A stretch of DNA of 64,000 nt from Collybiopsis luxurians FD-317 M1 (GCA_000827265.1 KN834754.1:822831-886830); one strand, 5' to 3'. Positions 46,359 to 59,991 are shown, counted from the stretch's first letter. Numbers and translations are program-made. Notes: a model not told the origin generated them from the sequence alone.

Positions 46359-49300
46359 CTATGAACTAGACGGTAGTGTAGAGAATGCTTCCGGGTCTTC
46401 CACCTCCTGCTTCTCAAACTGTTTTCTCAATGTGCTCATGAGAGAGGACTTCATTTCTCGCTCGGGAGCACTCTCGCCTTTCTCGTCGTCTCCTGCCACA
46501 GCCTCGTCCAGAGCCAGCTTCATTTCACTAAGCTTCAACATGTCCTCTTCAATTGTCCCTCTGGATATTAGCTTGACCACGTCAACGTCCCGCTTCTGCC
46601 CAATTCTGTATGCACGATCTTGGGCTTGACGGTCATTATGTGGATTGAAGTCCTGGTCGAACCTGGAGGATTGAGAGCTTCAGTCAGAGCTGACAGTGGA
46701 TTGACAACACCTACATTATCACGACTGAAGCAGCCGTTAGGTTGATTCCCATCCCTGTACAATCAAACCATCAAATTCATTTATTCAAACCGAACACATA
46801 AATGCGTAACATACCGCCGGCTTTCGTGGATAATAGGAAGACCGGGATAGACTCATCTTCGGTGAACTCATCCACAAGTGACTGACGGACATCGACGGGA
46901 GTGGAACCCGTCAATACAAGGTAACGGATACCTCTGTCCTTCAGAATAACCTCCAAAATGTCAAGAACTTGAGTGAACTAACTGTCAATCAGACAATGCC
47001 ATTCAAATTGGGAGTAACATTATACCTGTGAAAATATCAACACCTTTCGATCCTCTTTTTGGTACTCGGTTAGTAAATTCAGAAGTGTCTGAATCTTTCC
47101 CGAGTCCAAAAAGCATTCCGCCGGTTGTTCAAATTTGCGAATAGACTAATAAAACAATTTAAATGAAAATGAATTGGGAAGCTGAAAGTAACAAATCACC
47201 TTATACGTGCCACAAAAGTGTTGCAATTCAGCGTCTGTCATGACAGACATATCCTCTAAAAACAATTTTCAGTGTGTCACATCCTACGTCTCCGAATAAG
47301 GGAACAGAACAGACCTTTCACTATGTCAAATAATGCGCCACGTTTCTTAAAGTCGGGCTCCTTGAGAAGCTGTTTGGTGATAGAGTTCAAGATACCGTCG
47401 GTGAAGCGAGAACGAAAGAGCATCGGGTGAAGAGCTGCCTTGCGAAGATCCATCAGAACATTGGCGCTGTTCTCGAGGTATTGCTTTTCTTTGGCTTTGG
47501 TCGCGGGAGGTTGACTCTTCTTCGCAGTTTTCCCACGACCGTTGGTGTCCGAGGTGGTTGCCGAGTCTACTGAAGGCTCGGATTCCAGGACCGTCTTCCG
47601 CGATCGTTGCAAGGCATCGGTATAGATTGACTTTTGGAGCGGAGTGATTTCACACCACTCAATTCGCTCGGTCTTCTTCGGTAGATCTTGCAATACCTGG
47701 AAATATACAACCCGGTTTAGCCGCAGATGCGACGATGAACGGAGCACGGATTCGTACCTGATCTTTGCGCCGACGCAGCACAAAAGGTGTCATCATCTTC
47801 TTGGCTCGAGAAACACGTTCTTGCGCGAGTAGACTGGCTTTAGAATCTCCTTTGACCTTGAAAATTTGTCGAAGATCGTCGAGGGCGTCCCCAAACTGGT
47901 CAGGAAGAATGAAATTCATCAAAGACTAGAGATGACATTAAAATAGGAACCATGAAATTGCGGAAGAAACTTACCACTAGCTCTTGAAGATTATTTTGTA
48001 GGGGAGTTCCAGTTAGTAGAAGGCGCCATTTTGACTGAACCCTCAAAAGGGAAGAGTAGCGTTGAGATTGGAAGTTTTTTAAGACGTGGCCTTCATCGAA
48101 GACACAGCACTAAGCCTGGTTAGTCCCTACATAGCGAAAAAAGGACGCGATCTCACATCCCAGTCGATACGTCTAAAAAATTTTCGATCACTGTCTCCCT
48201 GGGCCAGATTGTACGTAGTGATGAGGACCTCCCAGCCATTGACATCATTGCCTGCTTTAGCCCTCCTAGTGTCCAGAAGAGTCTGTCGTAACTCCATTCG
48301 CTCATTCTTGGCTCCGTAATAAACTTGGATTTTCAGCAAATTCGCGAACTTCTCGAACTCTCGACACCAATTTTCCAAAGTAGACGAACTTGAGATGACA
48401 ACTTGAGCAAAAAAAAAATCAATCATATGATAATGAACGAACGCACGGTACGACGATGAGGTGTGGTCCTTTATTCCCTCTTTCCCGAAGAAGTGCTAAG
48501 AAACTGATAACCTGAACAGTTTTCCCAAGGCCTGGAGAACATCAGACACGAGACTTCCACAGGACTTGATTTACTTACCCATTTCATCGGCGAGAATACA
48601 ACTGAAATTACTCCGGTACAGAAGCTGGAGCCAGTTGAGTCCCAAAAGTTGATAATCCTTCAACTTTACACCGCCTGAAAGTGATTTAGGCTGCTCGGAA
48701 AGGTAGCCCATCGGCTTACGTTCCTTGAGGGCAGCCATGGAATTGAGGTTGAGAGCACCGTCTTCCGTTATTTCCGAAGGGACTTCGATTTCTTTTCCCT
48801 TGCCTTTCGGTGAGGAAGTGGACCAGGAGGCAATGGTGGAGCGAAGATTAGCGCCAATTTCCTCGCATTCTTCAAGGATTTCATCAACAGCGGAGTAACC
48901 TTTGAAGATCTCTACGCTGTCTTCAATCAACCGAGGGCTAAGGCCAGCGGGACCAGCCTTCTTTTTGCCTTGACCTAGTTTCGTATTCATTTCGTCTACA
49001 GACATAAACTGGCGAAGGTCGACGATCGCCTGAGCCTGGACAGACGTACAGCCTAAAGCGAAAACGATAAATGACTACCTTCCATTCATCGCACAGATAT
49101 ACACACCTGTTAATTCCTGAAGTGCTTCAGCACTCTGTGTATTGAAAAAGTTCAACACGCGAAGTTCATGGTGGGAGTTTTGTCTGGGGCGTTTGCTATC
49201 GCGTTCGTTTTCATTGTCGACCGTCTCTGGCTCGGATTCAGAGTCGACGATTAGGTTCTTATTACGTTTCCGACGGACAGGTTGCGAGATGGCTGGAGAT

Positions 49301-50429
49301 GATTCTGCAGTAAGATCAATGATAGATTGCTTGACTGGGGTAGCAGGGGCCTGAGAAGTTGGTTTCGTTGGTCGGTTGGCATATATAGAAGACTTTTTGG
49401 ATTTCTCTTTCAGAAGGGCGAGCTTGGCTTTGTGAGCTTCTTCGAGGCCATCCACCTTCCCGTGAACTTCAGCAGTTGAAGCCGAAGGAGGTGAAGAGGA
49501 TAAAGGATGTGATGGCGGAGGATTAGGAACCCATGAATCATCTGAAGCCAGTCTGGTAGCTGTGCGTACATCCTGTTTTGCGTGTAACCATGCAGCTTTT
49601 ATGCGGTCCAAGGGGGTTGTAGGCATTGTCAATTTGAAGCGTATGAACTTTGGATCCGTAAACGGATCGGCGGGCGCAGTGGGAGGCGGAGGTTCCGCGA
49701 AGCCGTTCGCGGGCGCTCGAACAAAGCGGCTTCGCGACGAGAGCTCCGACGCTGATTCGTCTGAAGAGTTTGAGCCCGCATCTGGTAAAGCACGCCGCCT
49801 TTGACCAGGTAGTTGAATTTCTGGCGACCCAGGAGACTGCAAGATAGTGAAAGTAGTCGGGGTATCTCCACGATTGACACGTTTTCTGGGCGGTCCATCG
49901 TCACTGGCTCCGGGGCTAATGTGGCGAGAAGAGTAGGAGCTTTGGGTACTGGTTTGTGTAAAACCACTGCTAGCTGTTAACGGGTCATGACCGAGTGCAT
50001 AACTTGGTCCTAATTGAGAAATGCTCCAAGGCGCTCTCCCATTAGCGAATGCCACGTCAGGCCGGCCGTGCTGCGAATACTGCAGATAAGAACTATTATT
50101 GACTGGGGAAGTGAAAGGACTTGAGCTAGGAACGAGAACATTGCCTATTGAAGGGGGGGTTTTGGGGGAAAAATAGCGGGAAGATATCCCACCGTCCCTA
50201 GACTGCGTTGGCGGTGCCGGGTAAGATGACGACGACGACAACGACGAAGACGATGAAGCGTGTAGTGAGGACTGGTTGAGCTTTGCTTGTTGTCGTTGAA
50301 GTCGAAGATTGTTCAGAGTCTCGGCTCTCTGTGAGCAAAATTGGCCAAGGTCGCGATTTATTCAGACGACGCCGAAAATTTTAAAGCTGTTGACCTGCGT
50401 ACCTTGTCCCTTTCTGCAGTAGCTGACAT
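46359..50429 (-). CDS. FUN30: Fun30/SMARCAD1-type SNF2 ATPase
   Basis: Chromatin-remodelling ATPase of the Etl1 subfamily, which in other fungi acts in heterochromatin silencing and DNA-end resection. The start is taken at ATG 50429 (MSATAERDK, then an intron to [20 protein letters not shown]). About 400 disordered residues precede [20 protein letters not shown], a CUE-like stretch. ATPase motifs: [38 protein letters not shown] (Walker A), [15 protein letters not shown], the DEGH box in [57 protein letters not shown] and [15 protein letters not shown], then [19 protein letters not shown] near the end. DEGH in place of DEAH is typical of Fun30. Roughly ten introns. Confidence 0.93.
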
Positions 50430-51613
50430 CCTTGCTTGGATATTCAGCGGAAATAATAACGTTCGGAAAGAAGTGAGCCCAGGGTTACGAGCTCGAAAGA
50501 TGAGGCACGGACAAGATGGTCAGACTGGGAGTATAACCTCAAGACTTATAGGTCGGGCAGTCACTTGTTGTGGAAAAGAAAATGCAATCTATTCATCTAA
50601 CAAAAGTATTACAACAACGACCGACAATAACCTCAACAAAGTATCGAGACGTTCTACAAAGCTTCAATCCATTATCCTTGACATTTTTTTGGCCGTCGAT
50701 GGTACGGGATATCCGCTGAACATATAATTCGCGGGACCAAAGGCTAACTCGATAGTGAACAACGAATGACAAAGAAGAAAACAGCGAGGGATAAGATGGG
50801 ACGGCGCTCATAGAGATCATTATCAGAGGCTACAAGAAACCAAAGTCGCCAACAACAGCTATAAAACAATCAACAGATAGCTTCATTGGAAACCCTACGG
50901 CCCCGACACATGAATAACATGAAGACAAGAAGACAGTAGAAACTCACCCTACACTTAAAGCTTGTATAATCCATAACCAAGGAATGGAACGTAAATGGGT
51001 AGGAATTACGCCCGTAGCACATCCGCGATACAAAGCGCGAGCCTGAGGTGAATGAAAGAGAAAATACTCTCGCGGACGTGAAAATCACCGCGCTTCATCG
51101 AACCTCCATTGACAAGTTCCAGTAAAAGTAATGCAGTTGAATGATACTGCGGTCGTTGGCCCTAACATCCCAAAGAAGAATTATCGCACAATATGACATT
51201 GGTAAGTCTTGCGTTTCTGGTTCTCATTTTCAAGCCAATCGGATAAAGAATAGAACTGCTCCTGCAGCAGAAAAAAAATGAAAATTTTCTCAGATGTAAA
51301 AAGAAAGGTTACAGGGACAAATCAGCACTTCTGCTTTCAAAGGAAAGTAATGTACGTTTGAAAGGTAATTGAAGGCGCACGTGAACATCATACAAGCTTT
51401 CAACTATTGGGTGAAAAACTGGTGAAGTTCTAAACGCTGGTTCAGTAATTTTGAAGTTGTTAGCTTCGGGAACATGGAAGTCCGGAACAAGGAGAGACAG
51501 GTCAACTGCCAGGCTTATATAGAACCGGAGTCTCCGGGCCGAGATAAGCGCTAGCATTGCCCCCTCGCAGTGTCGCCGCAGTCAGTGACGAGTCTGTCTG
51601 TTTTCAACCAACC
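50430..51613. promoter_or_regulatory. Divergent intergenic region FUN30 / carrier
   Basis: 1184 bp between divergent start codons. Short frames on both strands lack motifs. It probably contains the two promoters; no repeat of note was seen. Confidence 0.4.
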
Positions 51614-52954
51614 ATGCTAGGCCTTACTGAAATATTTGTCCTTGCCGCGACCCTAGTAGTATCTTTTGCAATTTTTGTCCCTTTGACCGGTGTCCTAGTC
51701 AGATTCAGGTCAGTTCGTCGTGCCCAAAAGTTTCCAGAGCTTTTGCTCAAGCTCAACTCTCTAGGGCCAACTACAATCCCAAGGGACTTCAGTTAGACAC
51801 AGATGGAAATGCCCAACCTCACACAGGCTAGTTCTCTTTCTCCTCAACCGAGCAGACTCTGAAATTTGGAACTCTTTCATTAGGCCCTGTAATCACGGTG
51901 TGTGTTCTTGGACCATCTCACCTTACAGTTGACTTGATATTACTAGTCGTATTTTGCCATGTTCAAGCGTGTTTATCAAATAGAGGGATGGCCGGGTCTC
52001 TACAAGGGACTCAGTAAGCCTTAGTCTTTCGGTACCGCGCACTATGTACTGATTATTTTACCAGTGCCGACCCTTCTCAGTACGTTATTTGTCACTACTG
52101 TTATTCTGATCTTCATGGATACGCCGAGGTAAGCGATTCGGTATTGTCCCGTCTTATACTCTCATGGACTAATGTTTGTTACCCTTGCAGCCCTTCGCAT
52201 GGCAAATATGTGGCTCCAAATACTTCCATCCTTGGGACTCTGTTCTATAGTACACTCATGATGCTTGTCTCTCTTCCAACCTCTATCATTACTTACCGGT
52301 ACGTATTTTGTCCCTCAGAAACTTGGTTCTCAATCAGTCGCTCTAGTTCGATTACTACACCGCTCAAGCTATCCTCCGTCAACCCAGCCAAGTCGCTTCG
52401 TGCTATTCTAACACCTACTGAGCGCCGAAAGCCGTGGATTCTCTATTTCACTCCTGGGCTATTAGCAGCCGAGGTTCTGCATATATTAATTGTAGTGCTT
52501 TTTTTGGGTCCCATCCGCCGTCTTCTTGTTCCCCCGCTAGAGTCAGGATACTTCGAGAATGTCTCATTCGTGAAGCTAGGTATCTATGTCGTCGTCGTAA
52601 TAGCCGCCACGATCGTTCTCTCCCCTCTTGAGGTTATGGCTATCCGTTTGGCCATCCAACGAAATCACTCGTCCGCGGAATACAATTCGGTGTCTCAAGA
52701 GATTGAAGGTGATGCCGATGAGGCCGAATTCGCTGGAAATGAAGAAGACGTTATTGGGTTCGTGTATCCTTATTCAAGTTTATGAGTGTCACGTAAACTG
52801 ACTGCTTCATAGTCTACGTAGCGAAAATGATCCCTACCTTGGGTTAACTGATTGTGCAAAGCGAATGATCGACGAAGAAGGTATTTTCAGTTTGTATCGG
52901 GCCTGGTGGATAACACTTCTTGGAGTGTTGGGCAGTGTAGCTTCTGCAACCTAG
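51614..52954 (+). CDS. Mitochondrial carrier-like membrane protein
   Basis: About 320 residues after seven introns. Starts MLGLTEIFVLAATLVVSFAI and continues VRFRANYNPKGLQLDTDGNA. Two carrier-type repeats are recognisable from their second halves: ITSYFAMFKRVYQIEGWPGL, YKGLMPTLLSTLFVTTVILI, and later LTDCAKRMIDEEGIFSLYRA, WWITLLGVLGSVAS. Between them lie hydrophobic segments (SVNPAKSLRAILTPTERRKP, FVKLGIYVVVVIAATIVLSP). The canonical PX[DE]XX[RK] signatures are weak or missing (SPLEVMAIRLAIQ), so it is a divergent member, similar in kind to the outer-membrane carrier relatives. Intron 51827-51883 is GC-AG (ACAG|GCTAGT); it alone keeps AQPHTGPVITSYF open. Confidence 0.75.
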
Positions 52955-54355
52955 TACACTAGTGTTTGAAGGATAACATTTTGCGCCGTAACAGTACTTC
53001 AATGACAGTGCTCTCTTCGCTTGTGTTGAGACAGGCGCTGTGTCAGCTGGAAATCAGATCATTAAATTTTCGGGTTATCGACTCAGATTACAGCAGTGTA
53101 CAGCTTTATTATCCTTAAAAGTAAGTACTATGAAGCATCGAGACATTACATAGGCCTTCATTCAAAGGTCTCGGAAATTGGCTCGGAATATATACTTGAT
53201 ATGAAGACGGGATGCTTACAAGGTTTTACAGTATGAAGACAAACCGTCTTCCGTTTTTTTCGTTCAGTTCAACTTGATTTAAACGGAGTATGTATGTCGT
53301 GACGCATTGACTCGCTACTCGCTATTCTCGGCTCTGGCGTAACCGTTGCCGAACAGGTTTTACACTAAATAATTTAAACGTGGAGAGGGTCGCCAAAGTA
53401 TGTGCCATGACCCACTTGAACATGCTCTATGATCGTACCCCACTTGGACTGTGCCCTGGCATCCTCGTCCCGAAGGCGGTATGAGCTTATGTATGTGTAT
53501 GCAATGCCCTGCCTTGTCCTGTGGTTCCGAAAAGGTCCTCAGCTCCCTTGTACCAATTTTTCTGCATTTGGCGAGTTACCTATCTATTCAAAGCCCATCT
53601 GGCAGATGGAATCTTAATCAGAAATTGCAAAATAATTTTGAATTACTCGAGGGATCTTGGCTCCCTCGAAATCAGCGGTCTCTGCATTGAAAAAAATCAA
53701 TGCAAACGTTGATCTGAGAAAATGCTGCCATATACATGGCTCATCGCGGATGCAACTCAGCACAGACAGTGATCGGGGTGTTCACCGGTTTAATGTCCTG
53801 GGGTGTGATCCTGGCCGACCTATCTTAGGTGAGACCAACATTCCGCCGAGATTCCGGTAACAATCAGAAATTTACCAGCACTCAGACCTTTCTCGAGTCA
53901 GGTACGGAATGTAAAGTGCGAAAAGTTCTAACACCTTCAATTTTGGTCTATCCTTCCACAATTCGGTGCGGGTACGATTGTGCATCTCGTACGCGGCACC
54001 TCGAGCTCCGTATACGACGGACAGGCCGATATGTATAGGCTATATAATAGTCACCATTTCACTCGTAAGTACGAAATTTTTGACCCGTCCCTTCTATTAC
54101 TCAATGGATTGAGATTGAGAAAGCCTCTTGTCACTTTGAATGTGATGGTGCGAAATTCCAAGAATCTGGTTATCCTCGAAGCCTATCCCTCGGATAGTGT
54201 TCTTTCTAAATCGGAAGCGTCGTTTTTTTCAATAGCATTGTTACCTTCCTTTCATTTTGGGAAAGTAGGTTCAGGCTTAAGGAATGCCAAGAATCCAGGT
54301 TTGATACAAATACTCGACTCTATCTTTCGAGTCTCAAGTGTTCCCTCTCCACGCA
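52955..54355. other. 1.4-kb intergenic region, no supported gene
   Basis: Between the carrier-like gene and the Zn2Cys6 factor. A 135-codon open frame at 53980-54387 overlaps the next gene's start in another frame and has no motif. A TATATAATAG element lies near 54040, about 310 bp before the next ATG. Confidence 0.4.
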
Positions 54356-55677
54356 ATGTCTTCAGAAGCTATTACTTCCAAACGTAAGAAGTCTCCCTCT
54401 GAAAAGAGCAAGCTTCAGCCTGCGGCTGACGGAGATCATCGCAAGAGGTAGGATCATTATTGACATTCTGCTGAGTCGACACTGACTTCCTGCAGACGTC
54501 GCAACAGGACTACACAGTCCTGTCTCAATTGCCACACATCGAAGCGCATGGTAAGACCAATATTCATAATAATTAGATACTTGTACTAACAATTGGATTC
54601 AGTGTGACAGAAAAAGACCTGCTTGTGCTCGCTGCACACAGTTAGGACTGGTAGGGTTGATTATAGATGATTCTCTTGTGATTTTTCTAACAGCATTTTT
54701 TCCTTTTTTTATTTGTCTTCTCAGACTGGGCTCTGTGTATACGAAGTCGATGATCCTAATCAGCGATCTGATACACAAGACGAAAGCTCAAGACTACTCA
54801 AACGAGTAGCGGAGCTTGAAGGTGTGATCCGGGAAGTAAGCGAAACATATCTTGATCACCCTATGAGCCGTGTTTACTGACATATTTCTAGCTGAAAAAT
54901 AAACCTCACCCACGATGGGTTTCTTCAACGGGAAGTGAGCATGACGATTTAGAAGCACGCCCACCATCGCCAAACTCAACGCCGCCTTCTCTACGTGGCA
55001 TGTCACCTTCTCAAACAACGGGAAACTACCCGCCACAAGTAGGGGTATCCCCACTGAACTCACCATCTCCTCCGACACCTAATGATAGTGCATCGTCACA
55101 TGCGAGGGTCAATGATGACTCCTCGGGGCTCGCATATAACATGGATCTTGGATCCATTTTTGATCCTTCACAATTTACGGGCTATGAGGACAACGTAAAC
55201 GCGATTCAGCATTCGGTCAAGTCTCCCTACTGCAATGCACAGTCCTGTAATTGTGTGCTGGATGCCACAACCTATCATGCTATGCTCGAGCTTTCTCTGC
55301 GGCTACGTAGAGCTGCCGGGCTGTTGGCACAGTCTCCTCTTCATCAAGCAGGAGGATACTGTCTTCTTAACCAAAGACTCGCAGAGCTGGATGCTATCAC
55401 TACGTGCGTTGTTTCTATTTGGGATTTTACGACGCGCAACTTAGAGTTCATCCCTGACAGAAACACACTATCCTCTGTGGACTCTCCCCAGCTTAATTTA
55501 GCATCGTATGGGGTTCAACGAACATATAGCCCGTCCGCAGGTCTCCCTTCGCCATTTCCGACGACATTCTTTGCCTCTTCAGATCCTGCATCCAATGGTC
55601 TGGATCAATGGTTGTCCGGAGCCATCACCGACGCCGGAAGCGACTCATTCATGTCTTGGAAGCCAGCCAAAATTTAA
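54356..55677 (+). CDS. Zn(II)2Cys6 transcription factor
   Basis: Fungal binuclear zinc-cluster regulator of about 350 residues. A basic N-terminus (MSSEAITSKRKKSPSEKSKL) leads to the cluster, split over three introns: RRNRTTQSCLNCHTSKRM, CDRKRPACARCTQLGL, TGLCVYEVDDPNQRSD. The six cysteines have the spacing C-X2-C-X6-C-X5-C-X2-C with the last in GLCVYE, as usual. A short predicted coil follows (SSRLLKRVAELEGVIRELKN), then a Ser/Pro-rich linker (TPPSLRGMSPSQTTGNYPP) and a region with CNAQSCNCVLDATTYHAMLE and LSLRLRRAAGLLAQSPLHQA. No full fungal transcription-factor domain is visible, so this is a short type. Targets unknown; no biosynthetic or catabolic gene adjoins it. Confidence 0.9.
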
Positions 55678-58600
55678 ACCGACGGCTTCTTTTTTTCTGT
55701 CTTTCTTTTGTTATTTGAGTCTTCATCGGCGATACCCATAGTTATGTATTTGTAACTATTCCCCAGATATCTGGAAGCACATAGATTCGAGTTGGAGCTT
55801 GTCACTGTATATGTAAAGTCTATAGATGAATGATATTTGATTGTACTGTTGCTATATCCACAAATTAGAAGAGCCTGCTTAAATCAGCCAACCGTGGCAC
55901 TCCGCTTTCGCACTCTTTTTCATGAGTTGGGGCCACTGTACAATAAATCTACGAAGAATCAAGATATTGAACTGATGCGACAGGCAAAAGAATACCTTAC
56001 CTATCGACAAGGAAACGTAGTAATTTTCCAGACAATGATAGAGTATTTACCCGGGCAAACGATTCGATATAGAACATCGTTGGTGCTGATAAGCCAAGGA
56101 ACTTCGGTCGAATTAATCAGCTGCTTATACTCGCAGCCGAACACAGAACTAACCTTATTGAAAGACACCGCAAGACAGAGGATCAGACAGGTACCTGGAC
56201 CATTTAAGACCAGCACATCAGCGAAATGAGGGTGCGCATTTTGCTGATATACAATAGGTTTGATTGTTACATGATAGATGCATTGTAAGAGAGAAAAAAG
56301 GGCGGTTGGAGGAGTTGTGAGCAACGGTTGGTGGACTTTTCGGGCCCGAGGAATTATCAGAATTGAGTATGCATCCTTTTTGAGATCGGTTAAATCTCAA
56401 GAATCATCGTTGCAAGGAGAGGGTAACCTTTAATGAAAATTTTGAGTCGCCTGCTTTTTTACGTTCGAGCATGACAGCCTTTTGTTCACTGAGTGTGTCG
56501 CCTTCACTGACAATATACGTTCTGGGGAAATATTTTTCAAAATCCAAAGAGGAAATAAGTGCGAGCATCTCGGTTGTATGTCCTCCTATAACCGGTCATT
56601 CAACCTTGATACATCCATAAGACAACTCACCGACTTGCCTGAGCCTAGGAAAACTGCGAGTTTACGAGAACTCGTCGATTTCTCCTTTGTTTTGTGATTT
56701 TTGGCACAAAATCTGATGTAAAATAGTCTGGTTAATATTAGCAGTGCAATAGCACTCAGAACGCGGAGAGATAGCATCGCCGATATCACAAATCAGTACA
56801 ACTCGTGAAAATATTGTCTTCTTCTCAACGTATCAGGTTGTTTCGTTGCTGGAGTGGCCCTTAATACTATAGGGCTGGTGGTTTGTGGCCAGGTTTACAC
56901 GTCGCGAACAAGGCGCCCAGGCAACTTGGCAGGCACGTGTTAATTCTCGGGCCGACTTTGCGAGCGCTTGGTTACCTTCCTCGGACCGTGGTTCTCCCTA
57001 AAAGAAAGCTTTCCAGTTATTCAACGTCGCTACTCGTATTCGGTATTTTGAATTCAGCATTCAGGACTCTAAAATCGTCCAACACTTGCTCCAGAGTGCT
57101 CCAATCTTCGTCTCTCCTTGTTGCCGCTCAATCATACTGTAAAGTAACTCGTCCTGCGAACAATGGGATTGACGTCTTCTAAATTCGTCAGCTATCTGAT
57201 GTCCCTAAATTTTGACTGTTGCATTTTGGTATGGAAATTCGCATCCAAATGATCGCATCTTGTAAATCCGGTAATTCTACCGGATGTTGACGCCTCTTGG
57301 TATCACCTCAAATCTTGGCAAGCGTTCGTTGCCTCAATAATACTGTAGAGCCGAATTTGCTCGAGGTCGACTGTATCGGATGTATAGGTTCTGTTTGGCC
57401 CTGAGCACTTTACTAGCTTCACTAGTCGCCTACAGTCCTACTCTCCATTTGTGACTTCATTTTTGTGTTATGTAAACACCGGAGATCAAAGTGTTACGCG
57501 ACTGGGCTTGGCGTTCTCAAGTCGCCATTCATTGTGATAGGTGGGCAAAGGAAAAAAAAAATTGAAAAGAGGCACCTGTTGGGCAGTGGATCGCTTTGAA
57601 AATGGCCATCAGTAAAGCGATCCGTAGATGCTCAAGATTCTCGAAGAGACTTATCTTTCCGGCAAGTCGAAGATGGTGCTTCTTGTGGGCATAAATTACA
57701 CGGAGGGTATTCAAAAATATAAGGTCTTCCCGATTAATTCTAAAAGCTGTAGAGAGAAGATTGGAACGTGTTCCAAGCAACCGACTTCGGAGATTCCACT
57801 GTCATTCTAAATGCTTGATCAATTTCTGTACGGCCCTTGGTGATTTCCTGCAGTCGAACAATTGCGCGACGAGTCCTTTCGTAATTTGGGTGGCCGAAGC
57901 GAGCGTCCATAAGATAGTTATTCCATCGGAAAGTTTTTTCAGACCAAGGTCTGTGACAGGTATTTTCACCCTCCGTCTATCTCTTACCGCTATTGTGGAA
58001 CAAATTTTTAGTGCAGATAGATCTGGGAAACATTTTCCTCGACTGACATGCAGTGGAATTTCTGAACCGAACTTCGAAGTTGTTCGACGCCTTGGAGAAA
58101 AAGTCTATTCGAACGGGGCAACCAGATATTCGAAGACCATGATATTCTGTGCTTATTCTCTTGTAGGCGACACATATATCCCAATCTTTCCTTGTTTTTG
58201 ACCTTGTACCCAATGGTAGCATTCATTGGACATTTCCATTTAAAGAGTTGAAAAGGAAGTTTGTACAAACCTCTCAATCAGAATACTTGTTGCACTTGAC
58301 TGCACTGCCCATCCGAGCTGAGAAAACGCCGAGTAATTACTGTCGCAAAAGTCCGGAGAACAATCACACTATAGTCGATCCACAATTGTTGAGGTTCACC
58401 CATATACCGAGCCACCCGAGAGCTGCCGCAAGACATACGCACGGGATTTAATCAAATGCGAGTTTTAAGAATAGCTCAGTCGATAAACCAAGTTAGCGGT
58501 GGTGGAAAGGGACCAAGAAAAGCCATTCTAGTCCCTCAACAAGTACCTGTTGTTCCTGGTGAAAAATGTAATCACCGGTACAGGTACTTAGCAACTTCTG

Positions 58601-59991
58601 CTCCCACCAACCTCCTACAGTAAAACTTTGGGCGAGAATTCAGGTCTTTGAATCTATATCCCAGAACCATTAGTCTACCTATTGACTACACAGGACTACG
58701 TGCATTACCACAGTGAGGTAGAACCGGGAGTCGGGTCCATTAGGGACATATCGTTTCGCCACAATGATGATGCCGCGAATGACCGACAATAATTTTCTGT
58801 CCTATCTCCTTACATCTCTATCGGCCTTTCCTTGGAGTCATTATAATGATTTTCAAATGCTAAGCAACCGATTTGCAACATAAGTAGAGAAAATGGTGAA
58901 TCGGGACCATTAGGTATACATCAGTTAGTCACAATGATGCCGCCAAAGACCAACAACAATAACCAACTCCCCTTTCCTTGTATCCCTATCAGCCTAATTA
59001 TTCATGCTTGAAGTGGTGAACCTGGACCAAGTCAACAACAGTTTTTTGTCTAGTATTCCTTGCATATCTATCGGCTAATTCCTCAAGCGGATATTTTTAG
59101 CCAACGTAAGTAGAGAGGTAGCGAACTGAGCCACCGGAACAGTATCAGTTCCCCGCAGTGACGCAGCGAATGGATAAGATCTGCCCTAATACCCTCCTCT
59201 TTCCTTGTATTTCCATTGGCTGTTTCTTGGAGTTGACGCTTTTCGAACGCTAAACAACATCGGTAGGGAAGATGGTGAGGTGAAATAGGACTGGTCCCAT
59301 TTGCGTCAAGATCCTCGACTCTATCCAATCATTAATCAATCTAAGAAACGGTGATATTCACGCTGAATAGTATTGGATAGAAGCGCAGGACATTATTCAG
59401 AAATGCGGTCGAAGGTTTAGTAGTCGGCGGTGTCCATCTTTGATCTACCGCCCTCTTACAATATGTTAAGCAGAATCGTTTTGGCAGATGGTCTGCATAT
59501 TTAAAAGCTATTGTTATCATATATTATCTGCTCTTCCTTTCTCTGTAGACCGCAGGTTGGGATCTTGCGCTCAGTTGTGGCAACCAATCTCCTGCCTAGT
59601 AAGCACTTATACTCACAGGTATTTGTATCTGGAGCTTTGGACTGATGTTGACGCGGAGGCTCGACATCATTCTCGCTGGTGTCTGGAACATCATTCATAG
59701 GTTGAGAAGGTGATGAGGCTCCTTGTGAATGTTCCGATTCGAGGGGAACATAATTGCTTCATGGGTCGAAGAATTGACAATCATTGCGAGCTGCGTGTTC
59801 CTTAAAGCTGCAGTTGATAACTACATAATATCTAACTGAGTGAATTGGGTTTTTTTCTCAAGGAGGACTTGAGGAGGACGTTGAGAGAATTCGGATGGAG
59901 ATGTACAAGAGGCGATTGTTTGTCCCATCAAACAATTGAGTAAGCATCACCGGAAGCTCGGCAGGGGCTTTGAACCAACCTGCTGTACTAC
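55678..59991. other. 4.3-kb gene-poor region
   Basis: The longest stretch without a gene. Open frames are short, AT-rich and lack motifs; the longest (57761-58201) has no recognisable family and no splice partners. It includes the diverged tandem repeat described separately. It may be decayed transposon or pericentromere-like DNA, a large regulatory region, or hold a non-coding RNA; the sequence does not decide. Confidence 0.5.
58725..59300. repeat. Diverged tandem repeat, units about 80-170 bp
   Basis: At least four imperfect copies of a block recur in the same order: a GGTGAA-type opening with GGACCATTAGG, then CACAATGATGCCGC, then a core like TTCCTTGTATCCCTATCGGC, then TTCCTTGGAGT and CTAAGCAACC and GTAAGTAGAGA. 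Core copies are at about 58810-58825, 58978-58993, 59060-59075 and 59205-59220, so spacing is 168, 82 and 145 bp. Copies differ by many substitutions and indels, indicating an old array. Function unknown. Confidence 0.55.

Noticed and set aside
53980..54387. 135-codon frame before the Zn2Cys6 gene
   Set aside because: Overlaps the true first exon in another frame and has no motif.
57761..58201. 146-codon frame in the gene desert
   Set aside because: No recognisable family or intron signals, and overlapping open frames of similar length on the other strand.
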